From: an uncultured Gammaproteobacteria bacterium
GTDB taxonomy: Bacteria > Pseudomonadota > Gammaproteobacteria > Arenicellales > Poriferihabitantaceae
DNA length: 64,000 bases
NCBI GenBank assembly: GCA_937992195.1
Contig: CALKKV010000052.1
Location: 1-64,000 of the forward strand
Direction of reading: 5' to 3'
The first letter of the stretch is position 1; each line of letters opens with the position of its first letter. This document shows, one piece after another, positions 36,348 to 44,347 of this stretch. The position numbers and the translations under genes were made by a program. The notes under the pieces were generated by a model. It did not search any database and had not been told where the DNA came from. It was given only the letters and a program-made list of their open reading frames with translations.

Positions 36348-37190
36348 TTACGAGTTAGCTAATTGCATACCGCGACTGGCGCGTGCCTGCAGTTTTTCGA
36401 AGAAACGTTCTGATAGCATCGTCATCAGAATGTAGAACAGAAACAAAACTAGATAGTATTTCCAGCGCCAGTCGGGGTGGATCGGACCAACCCGCGCAAA
36501 ATAATTAGGGGCACCCAATCGTTCCGCCCAAAGAACAATATCCGCTATTTGCAGGAGCGATAAAAAAGAAGTTGCCTTTAACAGCAGCATCCAGACATTG
36601 GAGAGCCCGGGTAGGGCGTATACCCACATTTGTCTAACTTGAAAACGCCAGTAAACTTGGCGCGGAGAAAACCCATAACTGGCTGCGGCTTCTAGCTGAC
36701 CTTTGGGTACTGCACTCATTGCACCATGAATGACGTTGGCCGCGAATGCACCATAGATAATGCCAAAGGACACGCAAGCGAGAATCAGATATTCGTTTTG
36801 TGTGAGATACCACTGCGCTGCATCACACGGTGGCCATACGCCAGTTTGGGCAAGCTCATCTGCGGTACAACTTGATTGAGCAGAAAAATATTCGACGGTT
36901 TGTTCGAATGCCAGTGGGAAAAACAAGAAAAAAAGAACATCGGGAACACCTCGTATGATCGTTGTATAGAGGTCTCCAATAGCTTTGAATGGCCAGAATC
37001 GAGATTGTTTCAGACTAGCTCCGAGTAATCCGAAAAAAACAACAAGTACCGCCCCGCCAAATGCCGCAATCAATGTGAAGCGAAAACTCGCATACCACAG
37101 CAGATGTTTGCCGTTGGTTATGTAATCGAGTTTAGCGGTCCAATCCTCGCCAATGAGGGAAGTAAACCAATGGGGAAGTGTTTCAATCAC
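36348..37190 (-). CDS. aotQ: ABC transporter permease, arginine/ornithine/histidine type (AotQ/HisQ-like)
   Basis: 280 residues with the permease domain, including TIIRGVPDVLFFLFFPLAFE and the EAA loop VPKGQLEAAASYGFSPRQVY. It is about 50 residues longer than HisQ-type proteins of enteric bacteria: an insertion near residues 100-130 holds two cysteines (SSCTADELAQTGVWPPCDAAQ) and is probably periplasmic, where it could form a disulfide. It partners AotM. A strong hairpin lies between this gene and the binding-protein gene upstream. Confidence 0.9.
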   Translation of the reverse strand: MIETLPHWFTSLIGEDWTAKLDYITNGKHLLWYASFRFTLIAAFGGAVLVVFFGLLGASLKQSRFWPFKAIGDLYTTIIRGVPDVLFFLFFPLAFEQTVEYFSAQSSCTADELAQTGVWPPCDAAQWYLTQNEYLILACVSFGIIYGAFAANVIHGAMSAVPKGQLEAAASYGFSPRQVYWRFQVRQMWVYALPGLSNVWMLLLKATSFLSLLQIADIVLWAERLGAPNYFARVGPIHPDWRWKYYLVLFLFYILMTMLSERFFEKLQARASRGMQLANS

Positions 37191-37208
37191 GCACTTAGAT
37201 TTGCAATA

Positions 37209-37241
37209 AGACTGCCTTGAGAAATGATCTCAAGGCAGTCT
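37209..37241 (-). terminator. 14-bp hairpin between binding-protein and permease genes
   Basis: AGACTGCCTTGAGA (37209-37222), loop AATGA, then the perfect complement TCTCAAGGCAGTCT (37228-37241). It sits in the 127-bp gap between aotJ and aotQ. Hairpins at this position in amino-acid ABC operons commonly stabilise or attenuate the transcript so that the periplasmic binding protein is made in excess; that role is inferred here. Confidence 0.75.
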
Positions 37242-37317
37242 TTATGGGGCATCGATTTGATATTCTCTTGAAGAGATTCTCGTCAATCAGACTACCACTT
37301 CAAGCTTAAAACTAAAT

Positions 37318-38067
37318 TCAGTTTGAATAGAATGGACCGTTTTCAAAGTATTCTTTGATCAGTTTGTCCACGGTGCCATCTGCCTTTAATTTTTCCAACG
37401 CTTTAGCCATATTCGCTTGCAGATCAGAATCATTCTTCCTCATGCCAATTCCGACACCACCACCGATGCGCACTTCCGGGCCTACAAAGCCAAGGGCGCC
37501 ACCGCTGCCGTCTACAACTGGCTTAAGAAAGTCGCCATCTGCAAGCAATACGTCAATGTTACCCGCAACCAGGTCAGCAACAGATTGATCCGCAGTCTCA
37601 TAGCTTAGGATGTCATTATTCGCGCCTAGCTGTTCTTTAGCGTAATCGGCTTGAATCGTAGCGCCTTGAACACCTACTTTTACACCTTTTAGATTATCGA
37701 AATCAAAGCTGGCACCTGCAGAAGCTGCATAGAGGCTTGGTGAGGCAGGATAATATTCTTCGCTAAAATCGATTGTTTGTTTGCGCTCATCGGTAATAGA
37801 CATACCAGCCATAATCGCGTCGTAATTACCTGCGACGAGATTAGGAATAATTGAATCCCACTCATTGGCAACAAACTCGCACTTGATGCCTGCGGCGTCG
37901 CAAAGTGCGTTTCCAAGATCAATTTCGTAGCCAGCCAATTTACCTGAATCGTCGACAAAATTCCAAGGAGCGTAAGCGCCTTCGGTACCGATTCGAACAG
38001 TTTCAGCGTAGCCTGTAGCCGAAAACATGGAAGCAGCAATCGCTGCAGTAATAAGAATTTTTTTCAT
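37318..38067 (-). CDS. aotJ: Periplasmic amino-acid-binding protein (AotJ/HisJ/ArtJ-like)
   Basis: 249 residues with signal peptide MKKILITAAIAASMFSATGYA. The mature part follows the SBP_bac_3 pattern: VRIGTEGAYAPWNFVD, GYEIDLGNALCDAAGIKCEFV (likely disulfide between the two Cys), DAIMAGMSITDERKQTIDFSE, VGVQGATIQADYAKE and a final lobe. It captures arginine, ornithine or a related basic amino acid. It lies between the ATPase gene and the permease genes on the same strand. Confidence 0.92.
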   Translation of the reverse strand: MKKILITAAIAASMFSATGYAETVRIGTEGAYAPWNFVDDSGKLAGYEIDLGNALCDAAGIKCEFVANEWDSIIPNLVAGNYDAIMAGMSITDERKQTIDFSEEYYPASPSLYAASAGASFDFDNLKGVKVGVQGATIQADYAKEQLGANNDILSYETADQSVADLVAGNIDVLLADGDFLKPVVDGSGGALGFVGPEVRIGGGVGIGMRKNDSDLQANMAKALEKLKADGTVDKLIKEYFENGPFYSN

Positions 38068-38210
38068 AGTGTACTCCAGTAGCCCCTGTAATCTAATGTC
38101 ATTTCCGGGTGGGGCAAATCAACCGGAGTGACTCAATGAATGCAGTAACAACCCAAATGCAAATTTATGCTCTGACTGCTGTGACCAGAAACTTGATTGC
38201 CGAGGACTGC

Positions 38211-38975
38211 TTATGATTCTTTGGATAAAAACTGTTGTAGTCGCTCAGAAGAAGGGGAGCTAAACATCTCGTTTGGCTTCCCTTGTTCTTCGATAAGACC
38301 CTGATGTAAAAATACTGCATGAGAGGAAACATCTCGAGCAAACGACATCTCATGCGTGACTACAATCATAGTGGTTCCATCTTCTGCCAATTGTCGCATA
38401 ACTGCCAGCACTTCTCCTACCAGTTCTGGGTCCAGTGCTGAAGTAGGTTCATCAAACAAAATGGCTTCGGGTCGCATTGCAAGGGCGCGAGCAATTGCGG
38501 CGCGCTGTTGCTGACCTCCGGACAGAAATCCCGGATACATATTCGCTTTGTCAACGATCCCAACTTTATCGAGAAAGTTCATTCCAAGATCGCGTGCTTC
38601 TGTTTTGTGCAAACCCTGGACGCGCATAGGGGCTTCGATGACATTCTGCAAAATAGTTAGGTGTGACCATAGGTTGAATTGCTGAAAAACCATGCCAATC
38701 CTGGTGCGCAGTTTCTGGACTTGTTTTTGGTCCGTTGCGACACGTGCATTTTTGCGAACTGCAAATTGTATCTGTTCTCCACAAACTCGTAATTCTCCCT
38801 GTTCCGGCATTTCGAGTAGATTGATGCAGCGTAAAAAAGTAGATTTTCCGGATCCAGATGAGCCGATTAGTGATATCACGTCCCCGGAATTGGCTGTCAT
38901 GCTCAATCCATGTAGTACTTCGAGATCGCCGAACCGTTTTCGGATATCTCTTATTTCAAGGACAGGTGTCGTCAC
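38211..38975 (-). CDS. aotP: Amino-acid ABC transporter ATP-binding protein (AotP/HisP-like)
   Basis: A 254-residue cytoplasmic ATPase: Walker A IGSSGSGKSTFLRCIN, Q-loop GMVFQQFNLW, signature LSGGQQQRAAIARALAM, Walker B AILFDEPTSALDPE and switch His in VTHEM. It couples ATP hydrolysis to uptake through AotQ-AotM. It is the first gene of the minus-strand transport group, in the order aotP, aotJ, aotQ, aotM, aotO. Confidence 0.94.
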   Translation of the reverse strand: MTTPVLEIRDIRKRFGDLEVLHGLSMTANSGDVISLIGSSGSGKSTFLRCINLLEMPEQGELRVCGEQIQFAVRKNARVATDQKQVQKLRTRIGMVFQQFNLWSHLTILQNVIEAPMRVQGLHKTEARDLGMNFLDKVGIVDKANMYPGFLSGGQQQRAAIARALAMRPEAILFDEPTSALDPELVGEVLAVMRQLAEDGTTMIVVTHEMSFARDVSSHAVFLHQGLIEEQGKPNEMFSSPSSERLQQFLSKES

Positions 38976-39141
38976 CGTGGATTCATTTTTGTAATTGGTA
39001 TTTTCAGAAATCGCCTGAACCTCTTAAAAGCAGGTGCAGCAGATAGCAGCCAAATATACCGGTATCCCCATCCAGTCTCAATGGCAAAACCGCGGCAGGT
39101 CAATCTACGGGAAAATGAGATAAGAATTAAATTCTCACAGG

Positions 39142-39924
39142 TTAAAAAGGATAACCGAGTTTCGACACAATGAATTGATAGTCTTCATTACCTGCAAATA
39201 CTTTTTTGAGTTCAGGTTCGATTGCCTTCAATTCAAAATACAGAATTTCTCTCTCTCCGCTACCTCTTGAGCTGTTAAACATGTCGCCAGTTATATTCGT
39301 ATAGCTGCTCCATTTGTCTATGAACTCCGGGTCAAAAGGGATATCAAGATAGCGGCAGATAGATTTCATCGACTTGGTCGGGGCTTTGGTGAAATCTTCG
39401 TAACGTATGATTGGTAGATCCTCTACTTCCTCGAGGTAGCCCCTGTAACCTGCGAGGAACTGTTCAACACGAATGTTGTTTTTCTGAAAAACCTTCATTT
39501 TAATGCTGCTGCGCCAGGTCTCAGCGGGGTGTCTGACCAATGCACAATGGCGCAACGTGTATTTCTGCTCGAGCCGTTGATTTAACAAAAGTTTAAAGGA
39601 CGGAGGCTTGATGGAAGGCGGCCCAATAAAATCCATGTGTGCCCAATCTCTTAATATGAGGTGTTGATTCCTTGACAAACAGTCGTCGACAATGCGGTCA
39701 ATACTTTGATCAAATGGCATGGATTTCCAGTCATCAACGCCGAGATCTTGATACCAACGCTGATATTGGTTGATCGCATTAAAATGTCGATTGGTTCTAC
39801 CCAGAGGATGAATTTCGCTGAGTAAACAAATGCCCTGCATTGACGCGATACAGCGACAGACTAAAGTACTTCCGGATCTACCTAAACTATGAAATAAGCG
39901 AAGCGTTGGCTTTGGATTGTTCAC
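39142..39924 (-). CDS. Sulfotransferase-like protein
   Basis: 260 residues. The N-terminal FHSLGRSGSTLVCRCIA fits the 5'-phosphosulfate-binding loop of PAPS sulfotransferases, and ALVRHPAETWRSSIKMKVF with the following YEDFTKAPTKSMKSICRYLDI fits the 3'-phosphate site and the typical C-terminal region. No signal peptide or membrane anchor is present, so it would act in the cytoplasm. It is 8 bp downstream of a glycosyltransferase-like gene, suggesting that a sugar or glycan is the acceptor; that is inference. Confidence 0.78.
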   Translation of the reverse strand: MNNPKPTLRLFHSLGRSGSTLVCRCIASMQGICLLSEIHPLGRTNRHFNAINQYQRWYQDLGVDDWKSMPFDQSIDRIVDDCLSRNQHLILRDWAHMDFIGPPSIKPPSFKLLLNQRLEQKYTLRHCALVRHPAETWRSSIKMKVFQKNNIRVEQFLAGYRGYLEEVEDLPIIRYEDFTKAPTKSMKSICRYLDIPFDPEFIDKWSSYTNITGDMFNSSRGSGEREILYFELKAIEPELKKVFAGNEDYQFIVSKLGYPF

Positions 39925-39932
39925 AAAAAACT

Positions 39933-40652
39933 CTACTGCTTGTCGATTGATACAACATAAGGGTAAATTTGAGGGTCGTCATTTGCAGATTGAACGATTT
40001 TCAAGGCACGTTTGAGATCTCCGCCTCTGGCATGAACTATCTTTACCGGTCCAAAGCCGCCAACAAAGTAAGAAAAGATTGCGCGTAAATTATATTCCGG
40101 TGGCAGGATTGTGAGATTTACATTTGAAAAATAAAGCGCTTTTCGAAAAGACAACTGATCCCTGTTAATTTGTTTGCGTTCTTGAAAATCTCGATAAATC
40201 TTGTCCCATTCAGAGAACAATTCTTTCACTGCCTTAGACTGCCGAAACGCCAATACTCCGGTGTTTAATTCCGGGAAGCATCGCGGAACGCCCTTGGGAA
40301 CGAAATTCATCGCTCTGATTGGTGCATGTGCAGCAGCGAATTCAAAACGATCCAGGATACGAAAGAGTTCTTCGCATTGGTCAAGACACCATGTGTCCGT
40401 ATCAACAAACACCGTACGATCATAGGGGCTATGCTGCAGGGCAAAAAATTTGTCACTAGGCCCATGTGCCGGACTTTCTATTCGCTCGCAGGTGTCAAAG
40501 CAAGCTTCATTAGACGCAATTTCAGGATGGTCGGTAAAAATTGTGATCGGAATATTCGGCATTGCTCTTTTGTAAGAGCCTGCAGACTTTATTGCCTCTT
40601 CAACGTAGCGTATACCTGTCGCTGCGTAGAGTAGTCCTTTAGAGTCAGTCAT
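39933..40652 (-). CDS. Glycosyltransferase-like protein (GT-A fold)
   Basis: 239 residues. GLLYAATGIRYVEEAIKSAGS and PITIFTDHPEIA are typical of the first Rossmann-like half of nucleotide-sugar transferases; TVFVDTDTWCL carries the DxD motif for the metal and nucleotide sugar; FPELNTGVLAFRQSK is a family-like acceptor strand. No membrane segment is seen. It is the middle gene of a three-gene minus-strand group with a sulfotransferase-like and a GXM-like gene. Donor and acceptor are unknown. Confidence 0.75.
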   Translation of the reverse strand: MTDSKGLLYAATGIRYVEEAIKSAGSYKRAMPNIPITIFTDHPEIASNEACFDTCERIESPAHGPSDKFFALQHSPYDRTVFVDTDTWCLDQCEELFRILDRFEFAAAHAPIRAMNFVPKGVPRCFPELNTGVLAFRQSKAVKELFSEWDKIYRDFQERKQINRDQLSFRKALYFSNVNLTILPPEYNLRAIFSYFVGGFGPVKIVHARGGDLKRALKIVQSANDDPQIYPYVVSIDKQ

Positions 40653-40695
40653 AGAAATGCTTAAACAAACAAGAAATCAAATTCGGCTAGATGGA

Positions 40696-41292
40696 CTAGT
40701 TGTAGTTCTCTGCCTTTAGCCATAACATTTTCCAGCGTTCTTCAAACAAGCGGTATTTTTGATATTTATGAAACAAGAACCGGTTGGTGTAAATAAATTC
40801 TATCGGTCGCGAGTAATCGTCAATAAATATATCGCAGTCTGCATGGCTGAGAAGGGAGCTCCAGTAAATGGGTAAAGTGCGACCAGGGCAAGTGTCGTCA
40901 AAGCCGGTAGGGCCGTCAACCAAAATCACATCCCACTTTTTCTCACGTAATTGCTGCGGCATGGAGTGGGAGATAAGTGCTTTTTCGTCAACTGGCGGCT
41001 GCTGGTGAATGGGCAGCTTTGGATCGCATGTTGTCAGGTATTCGTGATGGCAAATTTGGATTCCGTCGACTTTCTGTTTTATGGCATTCGCCCATTTTAT
41101 ATCGTGTTCGATAAACAAGGTGTAACCCTGATTCACCGTGTTCCATATGATCGAGTCGTTGCCGACACCAAACACAAGCACATTGCAGTTTTTACCGCGC
41201 TTTAAAATTTGCTTGCAAATCAGCCCGCGTTGTTGCTTCGTGATGATACATTTTGTTGTGTTTATTAGCTCGAGATACTGTTCTATTCCCAT
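40696..41292 (-). CDS. Polysaccharide-methyltransferase-like protein of the plant GXM/IRX15 type
   Basis: A 198-residue Rossmann-like protein. NVLVFGVGNDSIIWNTVNQG, then TLFIEHDIKWANAI, then KWDVILVDGPTGF and CDIFIDDYSRPIE follow the motif order of the plant glucuronoxylan 4-O-methyltransferase/IRX15 family (SAM site, acidic residue after the second strand, DGP loop, D-Y-R-P-E end). No membrane anchor is present, unlike the plant proteins. I infer SAM-dependent O-methylation of a sugar. It precedes the glycosyltransferase-like gene by 43 bp. The assignment rests on motif memory, not a search. Confidence 0.6.
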   Translation of the reverse strand: MGIEQYLELINTTKCIITKQQRGLICKQILKRGKNCNVLVFGVGNDSIIWNTVNQGYTLFIEHDIKWANAIKQKVDGIQICHHEYLTTCDPKLPIHQQPPVDEKALISHSMPQQLREKKWDVILVDGPTGFDDTCPGRTLPIYWSSLLSHADCDIFIDDYSRPIEFIYTNRFLFHKYQKYRLFEERWKMLWLKAENYN

Positions 41293-41414
41293 GGCCCTAA
41301 GCTTACGTTACGGTGTCAAGATCAGCGGCAATTCTATCAGCTATTCGCTTATTTCAGCGGGATACAGTGAAATGTGAAATGAATGCACCCGTTGATTAGC
41401 TCCCCGTCAGAAAC

Positions 41415-42956
41415 CTAGGTCGAACGATCTCTCCGCAGCTCGGTTTTTAGTATTTTGCCAGCGACGTTTCTCGGGAACGAATCAAGTATTCTGACTTCCG
41501 CGAGGCGCTGAAACTTAGCATCAACCCTTGAATTGACCCATTGTAAAATAGCTTCGTTGTCGCTGGGTTCGCTTACTGTTATTGCGGCTACCGGCCGTTC
41601 GCCCCACTTTGTGTCTTCAACCCCAAAAACAGCAACTTCTGTTACTGCCGGGTGGGTGATCACAACTTCCTCGATATCCCTGGGATAGACATTTACACCA
41701 CCACTGATAATCATATCCTTGGCTCTGTCCACTAAAAAAACATAGCCATCTTCGTCGAGATAACCCAGATCGCCCGAGCGAAGCCATTTTCCGTGAAAGG
41801 CAGCTTCAGTGAGATCCGGGCGATTGAAATAACCTGGCATCACCAAGGGTCCCGTGCCACAGATTTCTCCTACTTCATTGATCGCACACCGGCTTCCATC
41901 CTCCTTCAAAATGCAGACTTGATTAAATGCCGCAGGTTTGCCGACAGAACCAGTTTTGGTTGTGGATTCGGTTTTGTCCAAGATAGTCATAAACCCTTCG
42001 GTCACCCCGTACAACTCATAGTAGCGACCGGGGAGTTGATCATTAATTTGGTTTTTGTAATGCAGGTGAAGCGGGGCGCCAACGTTATGCAGCATTTCAA
42101 CAGAACTCAATTTTTCCGGATGGTAAGCATCGCTTTGCAGAATCGCTATAATTTGCGCAGGAACCATTACTAGGTGACTAACCTGATGCTGCTCTATCTC
42201 AGAGATAACTTCTTCCGCGTCAAAACTGGGGTGTAAAATATATTTGCTTCCTAAATACATCCAGGGCATGAAAGCTAACATCGCACCGTTAAATACAATT
42301 GATCCTGCGTGTAACACAACACTTTCAGGTGTCATTCGCCAGGCGTTGGCAAACAGGGTGCAGTACAGGCTTCGGATCTGATGCGTATGCACAATTCCTT
42401 TGGGCATACCGGTTGTGCCGCTGGAATACATAATGTTGTATATATCGTCTGGATGTATATCGATTTCAGGCGCACTAAATTCATTGATACCAACGAACTC
42501 GCTATAGTTCTGCCAATCGATCATTTCTTTTGACCTATCTTTCTCAGATACAAGAATTCGGCCATTTGGCAGGAGATGGGTGAGATCGGAAGAGATCTGT
42601 TCAATTTCTATAGATTGATCCTCACTACAAATAACAAGCTTTGCACCAGAATCATTCATCAGTGTTTTTAAGCCACTTTTTTGCAACAGCACACTTAAGG
42701 GGACAATGACCAATCCGGTTATCGCTGCCGCAAAATACGCGAGCACTAACTCAGGACAGTTGGGTAGAACCGTAGCGAAGCGATCGCCTTTTTTTAATCC
42801 AGTATTTAAAAGTGCATTGCCAAGTTGATTTGCAGCCTGATTGAGCTCGGCAAAATTCCAAATACGCTTATTGAAGATCAACGCCGGTTGGTGTGCGCGA
42901 AAGCGGGAATGTTGCGGCAGCAGGTCAGCCAGCGTCAGGCAGGAGTGTGATTTCAC
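41415..42956 (-). CDS. AMP-forming acyl-CoA synthetase
   Basis: A 513-residue ANL-superfamily ligase that activates a carboxylic acid with ATP and CoA. The P-loop-like YSSGTTGMPKGIVHTH, LYGVTEGFMT, the hinge LRSGDLGYLDEDGYVFLVDRAKDMI and the C-terminal GKILKTELRRD with catalytic Lys are all present. The acid cannot be read from sequence (medium-chain or aromatic acids are typical of this subgroup). An AraC-type regulator is transcribed divergently and may control it. Confidence 0.92.
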   Translation of the reverse strand: MKSHSCLTLADLLPQHSRFRAHQPALIFNKRIWNFAELNQAANQLGNALLNTGLKKGDRFATVLPNCPELVLAYFAAAITGLVIVPLSVLLQKSGLKTLMNDSGAKLVICSEDQSIEIEQISSDLTHLLPNGRILVSEKDRSKEMIDWQNYSEFVGINEFSAPEIDIHPDDIYNIMYSSGTTGMPKGIVHTHQIRSLYCTLFANAWRMTPESVVLHAGSIVFNGAMLAFMPWMYLGSKYILHPSFDAEEVISEIEQHQVSHLVMVPAQIIAILQSDAYHPEKLSSVEMLHNVGAPLHLHYKNQINDQLPGRYYELYGVTEGFMTILDKTESTTKTGSVGKPAAFNQVCILKEDGSRCAINEVGEICGTGPLVMPGYFNRPDLTEAAFHGKWLRSGDLGYLDEDGYVFLVDRAKDMIISGGVNVYPRDIEEVVITHPAVTEVAVFGVEDTKWGERPVAAITVSEPSDNEAILQWVNSRVDAKFQRLAEVRILDSFPRNVAGKILKTELRRDRST

Positions 42957-43113
42957 ATAAATTACAAAGATAGGGCTTTCACAACTCTACACAAAAGCTG
43001 AATCCCTTGACAATAGGGAGATGGCGCTGAAGCGGCGCGAAATACACTTCCTATCGCTTAACTCTCTCTATATTTTAGTGCGATAATCAGTGAACGCCAA
43101 AAATTGATCATAG

Positions 43114-44154
43114 TTGATGGAAGCTTTTGCCGGGCATACTGTTCTGTCTAATATCGCAATTATAGTTGTCGATGCGCTTGACAACTATGGATTGGACGGA
43201 AGATCGATCGTGGAGAGCGCAGGCGTGGACTATGGGATAATCGAAGACCCTGACGCACGTTTCAGCGTAGAGATAAACCACAGAATGTGGGAGCTAGCTA
43301 CCGAAAAGACAGGAGATCCTGCTTTTGGTATTGCAGCAGCTGAGCACTTTAACCCCGGTCTGTTACATGGACTCGGTTTTTCTTGGATGGCTAGTAATAA
43401 CCTGAAAGAGGCGTTTACTCGCATGATCAGGTTTCAAAAACTTATTAGTTCTGCTGGAGGTGCCCATACGGTTGATTTGGGTGATTCTGTGAGGTTGGTG
43501 GCAGCAATGAGTATCCCTGGATACGAGCATCCTCACAGCTATGCGCTAAGCATTTTGGCCGGTGTGATGAGAATGTGCCGCCTTACAGCTGGAACCGAAA
43601 CTCGTCCTGAGTCAGTTTGTCTGCGCGTCGAGGAACAAGGAGATTGTGAACGGATCCGTCAGTTCTTTGATTGTCCGGTTCAGTTTGCTGCTGAGACAAA
43701 TAGCCTGGTTTTTAGTAAGGCACTTTTGAACAAACCCCTGTCACTTGCAAATCCAAAAGTTGCAAGATTGAACGATCAAATTGTAGTGGATTATCTTGCG
43801 CGATTTGATCAACAGAGTTTAGCGTTACAAGCGCAATCAAAAATTGTAGCGAAATTACCGTCAGGACGTCCCAATCAGGCAGAGATTGCGCAGTCTTTAA
43901 ATATGAGTCTGCGTAATTTTCAAAGAAAGTTAAAGCTCGAGGGCACAAGCTTTCGCGAAATTGTGGATCACATTAGAAGAAATCTGGCGATTGAATTTAT
44001 TAAAGACCAGAGTCGCTCTATTGGTGCGATAAGTTATAACCTCGGGTTTACAGAGCCAGCGAACTTCACGCGATCGTTTAAAAACTGGACGGGTAAGAGC
44101 CCAAAGGAGTATCGGCAGTCTTTGAATGAAAAAGGAAAAAATTCTGATGTTTAG
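43114..44154 (+). CDS. AraC-family transcriptional regulator (OruR/ArgR-type N-terminal domain)
   Basis: A 346-residue regulator. The N-terminal ligand-binding region (residues 1-240) contains NHRMWELATEKTGDPAFGIAAAE and FNPGLLHGLGFSWMAS, the pattern of AraC proteins resembling P. aeruginosa OruR and MmsR relatives. Two C-terminal helix-turn-helix motifs follow: AEIAQSLNMSLRNFQRKLK and AISYNLGFTEPANFTRSFKNW ending KSPKEYRQS. It is divergent from the acyl-CoA synthetase (157-bp shared region). The ligand is unknown. Confidence 0.92.
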   Translation: MMEAFAGHTVLSNIAIIVVDALDNYGLDGRSIVESAGVDYGIIEDPDARFSVEINHRMWELATEKTGDPAFGIAAAEHFNPGLLHGLGFSWMASNNLKEAFTRMIRFQKLISSAGGAHTVDLGDSVRLVAAMSIPGYEHPHSYALSILAGVMRMCRLTAGTETRPESVCLRVEEQGDCERIRQFFDCPVQFAAETNSLVFSKALLNKPLSLANPKVARLNDQIVVDYLARFDQQSLALQAQSKIVAKLPSGRPNQAEIAQSLNMSLRNFQRKLKLEGTSFREIVDHIRRNLAIEFIKDQSRSIGAISYNLGFTEPANFTRSFKNWTGKSPKEYRQSLNEKGKNSDV

Positions 44155-44347
44155 CATTCTGTTTGTAGGTTATTCCTAGAATGAAAATGTAGTTGCCAAT
44201 TGGTTTTTTTTAAACAAAATTAGATATTTCGGTAGTAAAACTAGATTACGTTTTCTGATAAAAAATCTTCGGTGTTACGATGTTAGTACTATGCGTGATA
44301 GGGGATAATAGCCGCTCAAACTTTTAAACTATCTATCTCCATCAATC

